Shown here one piece after another: positions 17,857 through 28,640 of a stretch of 46,484 nt of DNA. The stretch's first letter is position 1. The number at the start of each line of letters is the position of its first letter. The notes under the pieces were generated by a model that had not been told where the DNA came from, searched no databases, and saw only the letters and a list, made by a program, of their open reading frames with translations. Source of the stretch: Gilliamella intestini (GTDB lineage Bacteria > Pseudomonadota > Gammaproteobacteria > Enterobacterales > Orbaceae); the NCBI RefSeq assembly GCF_900094935.1, contig NZ_FMBA01000018.1:1-46484 (forward strand). The letters run 5' to 3'. A program made the position numbers and the translations under genes.

Positions 17857-20457
17857 ATGGATACAATTTCCACTTTAAAAATCATTTTACTCTTAATTAC
17901 GTTATTTAGTGCCTTAATTGGTCTAAGTAAATGGTCTGATTTTAAATCTGAACGTAAGCAAAACAAAAAAAATCTAGAAGAGTTTATTAATAATCGCAAA
18001 ACAACAAGAAGATTAACAGCAGAAGAACTTGAGCTTATAACACCTTACCTTACCAATAAAAAATTAGTTAAACCTTATAAATTAAAATCATCATTAATTG
18101 ACTCCGAAGTATCAATTATTGAGGGTTCTTGTATTCGCCACAGTTTTTATACCAATTCAGAAGAAACGGATTTTTATTATGAGATAGATGGTATCGAAGC
18201 CCTATTTCCTTATAATTTACAGCTATTTTCTTTAAGTCATAATGTTGCGGAAGTGGTTTTTACCTCGAATTATGCGATAGTCGTTAGTTTTAATGGCTAT
18301 CGTTTAGACGCGTTAGCGGATTTTGGGGCTACACCTAATAAAAAAACTAACATATATGATTCATCATCATTTTTTTCCGACTTAACTCGGCCAATCAAAG
18401 AAGAAGAACAGCAACTACTTGAACCTTATCTTAACAACCCAACCATGGTTGGACATTATGAACATAGCTCCACGTTAGTTAGTTCTGATGTGTCAATTAT
18501 TGTTGGTTCATGTATTGCTATTAATCATTCTAATAATAGTAATGATCCTATCTATACTTATCAAATTGGTGATATTGTTGTCTTTTTCCCTTATGACATG
18601 GAACGATATGTTGAAGATATTAACATCGTGCAAGTTGTCGTTACTGAACACTATGCATTAGTAGTCAAAATCAATCAATATGACTTAAAAACAGCAAAAC
18701 AAAAACAAGAACAACTGCAGCAACAACGGCAAAAGCAACAAAATAAAAAAACTTATTTTGAATCCGCTTGGAAAAGCAAAAAAGAAGAAATCTTACCGGA
18801 ACAAAACCTAGCCGATGCCAATGACAGCATAATGAAATTTGATGAAGAATATATTGAAATAGAACCTATAATTAGTTATAAAATAGTTGAACAACGTCAA
18901 GAAACACCGATAGAATCTTCAAATAGAAACAAAAAAAACAATGGCATATTGGCCGCTGTTTTTTTAGCTTTAACTGTTATACTCTTTATTAAGTATTGGT
19001 ACACTTTTGACTCATGGTTACCGCTATTTATTGGGCTCAGCTTGCTTGTATCTATTGTCTTTTACCTGCGTAAGGCACAATCTTGTACCTTAGAGGTTAA
19101 CCGCATAAAAACAAAAATTCACTATAAAGACGACATAAAAAACAGAATACTCGTTGGCGATGATCGAACTTTAAAATATCCCGCCTATTGGACTCCTTTT
19201 TTACCTTATAAATCTGATGAAGATGTTGATATCGATGTCATTGTAAAAAAAGAAAAACTACTTCGTTATGGCAATTTATTATCCATCAGCCGTGAAATTG
19301 AAGAATTTGGCCCACCCAAATTTATAATGCGCAACCTTATTCTATTTGTTACTGCGTTTATTTTATCTATTATGACTTTCAAACTAGTTGATATCACCAG
19401 CAACTTGCAACTAGCTACTTATCCTTTAGATAGCAATGTTTCTGTTTGGGAGATTAAAGATGCCAAGTCTTTAAAAAACAGCCCAATCAAAAAAGGCGAT
19501 TTAATTAATATAAAACTTAAAGGTGCATCATGTAATGCAGAAAGCGATATGTATTTGGAAGATTGTGATAAAGTGTTTATCAACCAACAAATTGCGAGCA
19601 ATATTGAAGAAGCCAAAGCGAATAGTAATTTAGTCGACGCATTATTTGACGGCGACTTAATTAAAACAGTACGAGACAACGACGTAAAACAGCTTGAAAA
19701 AGAGCTAAATAGCGAAAAAAACAAAAAAAACAGCAGCTACAACAAGGAATACCAACCCGGCAGTGTGTTAAGCAAACTGTTACATGTTGATCGCTTAATT
19801 CTAACTGTTGACCAAAGCTGCCAATTGTTAGAAGAAGACAAATGCAAACGAATAAAACTAATTCTAATCAAGACTATCAAACTAACCGACTCTAAGCTAG
19901 AGCAATGGCCACAACTAGTTGAATATAGCAAACAACACCATAACTACGACAAAATTATCGTAGCGAGTACGCTTGAATACCTAGAGACACAAATCAGCAA
20001 CTTACAAAAAAGTATGTCATTTTACTACCTAGAAAAAGCGAACACAGCTCTAACTAATTATCAACAATCACCACAAAGTGTCAGCTTAGCGTTAGCAAAT
20101 GCAAATGAGATCAAAATCAACTATCCAGATGAAGACAAAGATATAGTCCTATTACAAACATACTATAACGCCTTATCAGGAAAGGGCGGAAAGGTCAATG
20201 TTTCAGGTTTAGTGACAGAGGTTGATTACCAAAATGACAACACCGTTTCGAATCTAACTATCGATGATGACCTGCTATATCGCATCTATCAACAGCGGCT
20301 ATTATCACTAACATCACCTGTATTTATTGGTGTTGTTATTTTTATTATTACAGCTTTAATAGCATTGTCTAATGGTATAATAATTTGCTGCAAACTTATT
20401 GCCAATAATCAACGAAAAAACAACATTATCAAAGCATATGAAAATAGAATCAAATAA
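17857..20457 (+). CDS. IgaA/UmoB-family membrane protein, paralogue 2, with duplicated N-terminal cytoplasmic domain
   Basis: 866 residues, about 140 longer than paralogue 1. The extra length is a second copy of the first cytoplasmic domain. Residues 52-150 (RLTAEELELITPYL ... SIIEGSCIRHSFY ... DFYYEIDGIEALFPYN ... YAIVVSFNGY) are repeated at 178-276 (RPIKEEEQQLLEPYL ... SIIVGSCIAINHS ... IYTYQIGDIVVFFPYD ... YALVVKINQY). A Gln/Lys-rich linker (280-298) follows. The remainder is standard: TM2/TM3 at about 363-403, EIEEFGPPKF, TM4 493-511, periplasmic Cys pairs C559/C570 and C655/C663, TM5 820-845. RBS AAGGAA at 17841. Function inferred as IgaA-like; whether it controls Rcs is unknown. Confidence 0.83.
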   Translation: MDTISTLKIILLLITLFSALIGLSKWSDFKSERKQNKKNLEEFINNRKTTRRLTAEELELITPYLTNKKLVKPYKLKSSLIDSEVSIIEGSCIRHSFYTNSEETDFYYEIDGIEALFPYNLQLFSLSHNVAEVVFTSNYAIVVSFNGYRLDALADFGATPNKKTNIYDSSSFFSDLTRPIKEEEQQLLEPYLNNPTMVGHYEHSSTLVSSDVSIIVGSCIAINHSNNSNDPIYTYQIGDIVVFFPYDMERYVEDINIVQVVVTEHYALVVKINQYDLKTAKQKQEQLQQQRQKQQNKKTYFESAWKSKKEEILPEQNLADANDSIMKFDEEYIEIEPIISYKIVEQRQETPIESSNRNKKNNGILAAVFLALTVILFIKYWYTFDSWLPLFIGLSLLVSIVFYLRKAQSCTLEVNRIKTKIHYKDDIKNRILVGDDRTLKYPAYWTPFLPYKSDEDVDIDVIVKKEKLLRYGNLLSISREIEEFGPPKFIMRNLILFVTAFILSIMTFKLVDITSNLQLATYPLDSNVSVWEIKDAKSLKNSPIKKGDLINIKLKGASCNAESDMYLEDCDKVFINQQIASNIEEAKANSNLVDALFDGDLIKTVRDNDVKQLEKELNSEKNKKNSSYNKEYQPGSVLSKLLHVDRLILTVDQSCQLLEEDKCKRIKLILIKTIKLTDSKLEQWPQLVEYSKQHHNYDKIIVASTLEYLETQISNLQKSMSFYYLEKANTALTNYQQSPQSVSLALANANEIKINYPDEDKDIVLLQTYYNALSGKGGKVNVSGLVTEVDYQNDNTVSNLTIDDDLLYRIYQQRLLSLTSPVFIGVVIFIITALIALSNGIIICCKLIANNQRKNNIIKAYENRIK

Positions 20458-20472
20458 TTACTATATTTAATT

Positions 20473-20755
20473 TGTAGGAAAACGCCGAGTTGTTTACACT
20501 TTATGATTAAAATAATCCTCTAAAAACTCATAAGGCGTTTTTCCAAAAATCGCTTTATGCGGTTTAACGGTATTATAAAAATTAATAAAGCGTTTAAGCT
20601 TTTGTTTTCTATCTATTGAATCGCTAAATATATGCTGATTATGCCACATCGCAATTCAAAGTTTGTATCACTCTTTCGGCTTTCTCATCGGTTTGTGGGC
20701 AGGCGGGATAGGTACATTTTTGCTTGATGCGCCGATTATCACGCAGTTTATCTAA
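20473..20755 (-). mobile_element. IS481-family transposase remnant with right terminal repeat
   Basis: On the minus strand the frame from about 20752 gives DKLRDNRRIKQKCT, then CPQTDEKAERVIQTL, the IS481 integrase-core motif (usually PQTNGKAERFIQTL). A frameshift near 20645 moves to another frame with NQHIFSDS, RKQKLKRFINFYNTVKPHKA and GKTPYEFLEDYF, ending at 20493-20495. The terminal repeat TGTAGGAAAACGCCGAG begins at 20473. The N-terminal half is missing and sequence above about 20760 no longer resembles the family. Dead element; parent type of the two mini-elements. Confidence 0.8.
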
Positions 20756-20941
20756 ACAAATCAATACAGTATAATTTTTGTTAAAAAGTTTCAGGAGTGC
20801 ACTACGTTTATGTATAAAAAACTTAAAAATCAAATAGATACTATCTAGTAAATATTCTCTAGTTTGCTGCTTCGTTTGATTTTTAAGTAACGGCAAACCG
20901 TAGGTATCAGTCTGTCGCATTTTACTCAGAGAGGTTTTTTT

Positions 20942-21166
20942 ATCGCCTTCGATCTTTATCAGTATTATTTAAATATACATTCTGTCAGTAATTTTCAAAA
21001 AAACCTTGAAGCTGAGCTTTTTGGAACTACTGATCGAGTTTATTACAGTGCTGTAAATGAGCTAATTAAGTTAGATATTGTTGAAAAAAGTGAAGGAAAA
21101 TTAGAAATCAAAAATATAAATAAACTTAAAGAATTTATTAAATGTAAGGGCAAAATTCCAGTTTAA
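20942..21166 (+). pseudogene. C-terminal fragment of a Crp/Fnr-like regulator (tentative)
   Basis: An open frame without a start codon reads NLEAELFGTTDRVYYSAVNE, then LIKLDIVEKSEGKLEIKNIN, and stops at 21164-21166. The pattern (helix, 'GTT.R' turn, 'L..L...GIIE...G.I.I.D...L') is that of the winged-helix end of Crp/Fnr-type regulators such as YeiL. The N-terminal effector domain and start are lost; an IS481 remnant lies just upstream. Remaining sequence of the 20458-21497 gap is described in the neighbouring entries. Confidence 0.4.
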
Positions 21167-21204
21167 ATATCTAATACAAACAGACACAATTTGCTAACTC
21201 ATAC

Positions 21205-21360
21205 AATTAAAACATCAATTAAAATTAATTATTCAATTGTGAGATAAGGTTGATTCTTGTTTGTTGTATTGGTTTTTATGTTTTAAAAATTGATGCAACA
21301 TTGTTCTTATAAATTAATAATGGTCTGTATATAATGGTCACGAATTATATTTTTAGTTAA
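21205..21360 (+). pseudogene. decayed duplicate of the pyrG promoter region and first seven codons
   Basis: TTAAAATTAATTATTCAATT and TAATGGTCTG followed by the start ATG at 21334 repeat the region upstream of the real pyrG (23285-23464). The encoded start MVTNYIF is identical to PyrG residues 1-7, then the frame becomes Ser-stop. The duplicated promoter keeps a -35 (TTGTGA at 21237) and 17-base spacing, but its -10 reads TTTGTT in place of TATACT, so it is probably dead. Confidence 0.85.
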
Positions 21361-21411
21361 AATTGTTCGTTCTGGTATTATCGGTTTTCTCGCAGTGAGA
21401 AAACAGTAAAT
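21356..21411 (+). pseudogene. decayed duplicate of the ilvH 3' end
   Basis: CGTTCTGGTATTATCGGTTT and AAAACAGTAAA repeat the end of ilvH (15358-15416). The translation gives VRSGIIGF, identical through residue 7 of IlvH's VRSGIIGLSRSEK, then a one-base shift breaks the frame. It abuts the pyrG fragment directly, with GTT shared at the joint. Confidence 0.85.
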
Positions 21412-21497
21412 CATTAATTTTCGTGGTTAAGAAATTAAGACTGAATTTTTTCAGTTAGTTATTATTATAAAATAAGATTTATAAGGAATAAGTTACA

Positions 21498-23210
21498 ATG
21501 CAAATATTAGGTTTGGTTGTCTTAATTCAATTTATTATTTCATTTATTTTTTATCCTATAAAAAAGTATAGAAGTACTAAGTATAAAAAAAAGCTAATGG
21601 CAGGTAGTTCGGTTAACAACCTCAAATCTATTAGAATGTTAACTGAAGAGGAAAGAAAAAGTGTAGAAAGCTATTTATCGATAACATGTGACCAATCATC
21701 AGGGAAAAAAAAGTCATCATTAGTTTCTCGAGAAGTGATGTTAATATCCGGTGAGTGTATTAAACAAACTGAATTTTCGCATTCTGAAAACACTTATTCC
21801 TATAAAATCCATAATATTGATGTTGTATTTCCTTTCAAAATGGATCGTTATCTTAGTGATTATAACGAAGTTGAAATTGCGCTTACGCAAAATTTCGCTA
21901 TCGCTGTTAAGTTAAATGATCACAAAATAGGTTCAGCATTATATGCTACCTATTTGGCAGATGAAAAAAATGAAAAACAAAGTTCGGTATATTGGCTGAG
22001 CGGCGCTTCAAAATTCTCAAAAGGCGAAAACTTAGATGAAAATATTAAACACACTGTAAGTCCACATCCTAAACTGAGTGAAAAATTGGGTTACGAAATT
22101 TTATCAGTTCGAAAAGAAACATCGCAAGAATCAGCTTCCCGTAATAAATTAAATCGAGGGATACTCACGGCATTTTTTTGTTTTTTTGTAGTAAGCTATT
22201 TTAATCGTTTTTGGGATACAAAAGAGTTGAACGATCTGTTTTGGTTTGGAGTGAATTTTCTGGCTGCTATTTACTTTTATTTTCGTAAACCAAAATCTAA
22301 AACAAAAGTGCAATTTATTAATCAAGTAAGAGGAAAAATAAATAAAAAAATTGTTAAATCCAATGAGATTAAAATTGGTCATGATTTGATATTAAAGTAT
22401 CCTAAAAATTGGCAATCATTTATTCCTGAAAATAGCACTTTTGATGTTGATTTGGATGTTGATATTGACAGTAAAAAAATTGTCCGTTATGGCTACGACA
22501 TGTCGGTTAGTAAAGAGGTTGAACAATTTGGTCCACCAAAATTTTGGGGGCGTAATTTATGGCTTTTTTTATTTGGCATGTTCTATCTTTATGCTGTCAA
22601 TTATCAAGCAAAAGTGAGTGATAATTTCTCATTTGTTTATCATCAATTTAATCACGATTCAAAACGTTGGTTTTTTGATGATGCATCAAAATTAGTCACT
22701 AGTAATATTAAGTCGGGTGATGTAGTAAAATTAAATTTTTTAGACGTGTCATTGACATGTGAAGTATCTGTTAAAAATAAAGCCGATAGATGTATTCAAG
22801 CATTAATTCACAGTGCAACTACCGATACCTCTTTTCATTTAGCCAATTCCACAAGATATTTTGTTTTACATGGTATAAATGAAAAGATAAGTTCTCAATC
22901 GGGTGAAAGTGTAGTTCCACAATCTGACAAAAACTTTCATACAGATCATATCGTGGTCACGATGTCGGGATTCGTTTCAAATGTTGATTATGACACTAAT
23001 CATACCATTTCAACATTAACCATAAATACGCAAGAGTTATACCAAAAAGATATAAGCGAAAATCTATTGCCAATTTGTTTAAACCTGCTGTTATTTTTGC
23101 TTTTAGCTTCAGTGACCATTTTTAACGGTATTATGTTCTTGTTGAAACTGATTCAGAATCGACTTCGTAACAATAGAATTAAAAAGTTATACGCTAATGG
23201 TATAATTTAG
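21498..23210 (+). CDS. IgaA/UmoB-family membrane protein, paralogue 3, short periplasmic domain
   Basis: 570 residues. It keeps TM1 (4-22), cytoplasmic domain 1 (MLTEEERKSVESYL, closest of the three to E. coli IgaA LPEERSAVENYL), the SVRKETSQESASRN segment, TM2/TM3 (220-262), domain 2 (DLILKYPKNWQSFIP ... EVEQFGPPKF), TM4 (353-369) and TM5 (523-548). The periplasmic domain is only about 150 residues against 310 in paralogue 1: the first Cys pair (C421/C432) remains, but the segment with the second pair and SNW motif is gone, before resuming at MSGFVSNVDYDTNHTISTL. There is no frameshift at the deletion and the ends are intact, so it looks functional. RBS AAGGAA upstream; the pyrG promoter follows. 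Confidence 0.83.
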   Translation: MQILGLVVLIQFIISFIFYPIKKYRSTKYKKKLMAGSSVNNLKSIRMLTEEERKSVESYLSITCDQSSGKKKSSLVSREVMLISGECIKQTEFSHSENTYSYKIHNIDVVFPFKMDRYLSDYNEVEIALTQNFAIAVKLNDHKIGSALYATYLADEKNEKQSSVYWLSGASKFSKGENLDENIKHTVSPHPKLSEKLGYEILSVRKETSQESASRNKLNRGILTAFFCFFVVSYFNRFWDTKELNDLFWFGVNFLAAIYFYFRKPKSKTKVQFINQVRGKINKKIVKSNEIKIGHDLILKYPKNWQSFIPENSTFDVDLDVDIDSKKIVRYGYDMSVSKEVEQFGPPKFWGRNLWLFLFGMFYLYAVNYQAKVSDNFSFVYHQFNHDSKRWFFDDASKLVTSNIKSGDVVKLNFLDVSLTCEVSVKNKADRCIQALIHSATTDTSFHLANSTRYFVLHGINEKISSQSGESVVPQSDKNFHTDHIVVTMSGFVSNVDYDTNHTISTLTINTQELYQKDISENLLPICLNLLLFLLLASVTIFNGIMFLLKLIQNRLRNNRIKKLYANGII

Positions 23211-23319
23211 ATTGATTTTCGCGATTATTGATATTATTTAATAAAAGTTCATTAGCTAAACTAGTTATAAGTTTGGCTAATATGCTTGTTGAAAACATCC
23301 GTTAAAATTAATTATTCAA

Positions 23320-23348
23320 TTGTTAGGTAAGGCAGATTCTGTTATACT
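23320..23348 (+). promoter_or_regulatory. pyrG promoter
   Basis: -35 TTGTTA (23320-23325), a 17-base spacer and -10 TATACT (23343-23348), about 95 bases before the pyrG ATG. The same stretch is present in decayed form at 21237-21265. Confidence 0.65.
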
Positions 23349-23422
23349 AGTTTCCCGTCTGATTCATCATATATTGCATTGGTTTTTTATCATTTAGCCT
23401 TAGTGTAATATTATTCTATTAA

Positions 23423-25081
<1,659 letters not shown>

Positions 25082-25101
25082 TTTTAAATTAACATTTGTA
25101 A

Positions 25102-26430
<1,329 letters not shown>

Positions 26431-26456
26431 TTCGTTTTTACAAAAGACGTTATTGC

Positions 26457-26488
26457 TTAAAAAACGGTGACTAGTTCACCGTTTTTTA
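26457..26488 (+). terminator. eno terminator
   Basis: ACGGTGA (26464-26470) and TCACCGT (26476-26482), flanked by A6 and T6, form a classic intrinsic terminator 30 bases after eno. The A-tract on the other side could make it work in both directions. Confidence 0.85.
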
Positions 26489-26654
26489 TTTTCATTTAAT
26501 TTAATCTTGCATAATCATAGGAACAGTTGCACCAACTCAGGTTGTGTTGTACTCTTATCGTTTGATTTTTTTATGGCTGATTATAAATATCAATGCGTAT
26601 TGATTTAATCGCCAGTAATTAACAGAATAACTAACTCGATTTTAATTTCTACTT

Positions 26655-27599
26655 ATGAATAATATTACGAATATGTCTAGGCCAAAAAGTAAATGGCAAC
26701 TTTTTAACTGGCTTTATACTGGTAAATTACCGTTAAACGAATTATGGCTTAATCCGACTTATCGTTATAAGTTTTTTTTCAGAACCTTGTTTTTAAGCCC
26801 AATCACCTTAAAATGGCTTGATAAATTAAGACAGTACCCTCTACTTGGCGATTATTTTTCGTGCCAAACAAATTTGCCGTGTAAATTACAGCGTCCTTAT
26901 TTAGCCTCTTGCTTGAGTCAAAAAGCCCGTTATGACGCTTTGGCGTATCACTATGATTTTTTAGCTAAACAACCTGACAGTGTAAGCAAGGCTTTTTATA
27001 ATCCACAATTGCCTTTTGTATTGGCAGATGTAACGGTTAAAAATGAACAAAACATCCAAATAGCAGTGCAAGCCCGTAATAAATTTGCAAGAGAGGGCGA
27101 AATCAGCCTTTATTTTTATGATAGTGATGGCATTGATTTAGCCACTTTGACGTTTTCAATCGTTGAATATCAAGGTAAGCCAACACTGTTTATTGCTGGC
27201 TTACAAGGGACAGGGCATGATGATGCGCGTACGCGTGTGCAAAAAGCGACTAAAGCGTGCTATGGACTGTTTCCTAAACGCATTGCGGTCGAAGCCGCAC
27301 TAACGATTGCGCGTTATTACCAGTTAACGCAAATTGTTGCCGTGGGCAATAAAACCCACATCTATAATAATTGGCGTTATAACAGTCGTCAGGAGCGTAT
27401 TTTGTCTGATTATGATAATTTTTGGTTAACACTTGATAGCAAACAAGATGCCAATGGTTTATTTATATTACCAAGTCAAATTAATCGAAAATCAATTGAA
27501 GAAATCGCCAGTAAAAAACGTTCAGAATACCGAAACCGTTACGCTTTATTGGATCAGCTTCAACTTAATATTGAGCAAAAATTAGCATCATTGATTTAA
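26655..27599 (+). CDS. VirK/YbjX (DUF535) family protein
   Basis: 314 residues, with the DUF535 pattern: LNPTYRYKFFFRTLFLSPI near the start, ARNKFAREGEISLYFYDSDG in the middle, AGLQGTGHDDARTRVQKATKACYGLFPKRIAVEAAL and HIYNNWRYNSRQERILSDYDNFW at the end. In Salmonella and Shigella, VirK/YbjX contributes to envelope resistance and virulence-factor expression under PhoP; the biochemical activity is unknown. It neighbours lysO (ybjE) here, and ybjX and ybjE are near each other in E. coli too. No membrane segment is evident. Nothing but the eno terminator was seen upstream. Confidence 0.85.
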   Translation: MNNITNMSRPKSKWQLFNWLYTGKLPLNELWLNPTYRYKFFFRTLFLSPITLKWLDKLRQYPLLGDYFSCQTNLPCKLQRPYLASCLSQKARYDALAYHYDFLAKQPDSVSKAFYNPQLPFVLADVTVKNEQNIQIAVQARNKFAREGEISLYFYDSDGIDLATLTFSIVEYQGKPTLFIAGLQGTGHDDARTRVQKATKACYGLFPKRIAVEAALTIARYYQLTQIVAVGNKTHIYNNWRYNSRQERILSDYDNFWLTLDSKQDANGLFILPSQINRKSIEEIASKKRSEYRNRYALLDQLQLNIEQKLASLI

Positions 27600-27683
27600 T
27601 GATTAGCAGTAACATGTTTAAAACATAGGTTTGATCCAATTATTTAAAAATCAAAATCAGGAATAGTTAAGGAATAATAAAAT

Positions 27684-28598
27684 ATGTATTTTGGTATTCT
27701 TATTGCGTTAGTGCCATTGTTTATTGGTTACTTAATTAAGATTAAAAATGATAATTTGATAGCCAAGATTAACCAAACGTTGAGTTGGATGGTTTACCTT
27801 ATTTTATTCATTATGGGATCTGAACTTGCACATTTAGATAACTTAACTACAAATTTACAAATGATTTTATGTTATACCGGTGTTCTTTTTGTTTGTACAT
27901 TTGGCGGTAATTTTGTTGTTTTAATTATTTTTGATTATTTTCTTTCTACCCAGGCATATAAAACAGATCAAACTTACGAATCATGTTTTAAAATGATTTT
28001 TGAGTCATTGCGTGTTTGTATTGCATTAATTATCGGGTTTATTTGTGGATTATTTCCATTATTTATTTGGCAATATGCAGAAAGTACCACTCAGGTTGTA
28101 TTGGTTTTTTTATTGTTTTTAGTCGGTATTCAATTGCGCAGTAATAATATTTCAATCAAGCATATTCTGCTCAACAAAATAGGCATAATTACAACGCTAG
28201 TAGTTACGATTAGTGCATTTTTGGGGGGCTTTGTTGCGTCATTTGTTTTAGATTTGCCCGCACGAGTTGGTCTTGCTATGTCATCGGGTTTTGGTTGGTA
28301 TTCGTTATCGGGTATTTTAATGACAGAAGCTCACGGCCCAGTTATTGGTAGTGCTACTTTTTTAAATGATATTCTGCGTGAATTATGCGCAATTATCTTA
28401 ATCCCAACACTAATTAAACGCTACCAATTAACCACATTAGGTCTGTGTGGTGCAACATCAATGGATTTTACCCTACCGATGTTACAAAAAGGCGGTGGGA
28501 TAGCAATTGTCCCTGCCGCTATTGCTCAAGGTTTTTTATTGACACTTATAATGCCGATATTAATCACGCTATTTAACTATGGAGGGGTTTGGCTTTAG
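27684..28598 (+). CDS. lysO: LysO, L-lysine exporter
   Basis: 304 residues with about eight hydrophobic segments, matching E. coli LysO (YbjE). Shared stretches: NQTLSWMVYLILFIMGSELA, LVFLLFLVGIQLRSNNIS, GFGWYSLSGILMTEAHGPVI, GLCGATSMDFTLPMLQKGGG. The conserved acidic residues (E in MGSELA, D in ATSMDFT) are the ones tied to lysine binding in E. coli LysO. The 84-base upstream gap is too short for a lysine riboswitch; E. coli uses ArgP control, not visible here. Confidence 0.93.
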   Translation: MYFGILIALVPLFIGYLIKIKNDNLIAKINQTLSWMVYLILFIMGSELAHLDNLTTNLQMILCYTGVLFVCTFGGNFVVLIIFDYFLSTQAYKTDQTYESCFKMIFESLRVCIALIIGFICGLFPLFIWQYAESTTQVVLVFLLFLVGIQLRSNNISIKHILLNKIGIITTLVVTISAFLGGFVASFVLDLPARVGLAMSSGFGWYSLSGILMTEAHGPVIGSATFLNDILRELCAIILIPTLIKRYQLTTLGLCGATSMDFTLPMLQKGGGIAIVPAAIAQGFLLTLIMPILITLFNYGGVWL

Positions 28599-28640
28599 CT
28601 TAATAAAAGCAAAGCCTACTTAAATGGAGTAAAAAAGGTA

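Noticed and set aside
27600-27683. Lysine riboswitch before lysO
   Set aside because: The gap is far too short for the roughly 170-nt lysine riboswitch and shows no matching stems.
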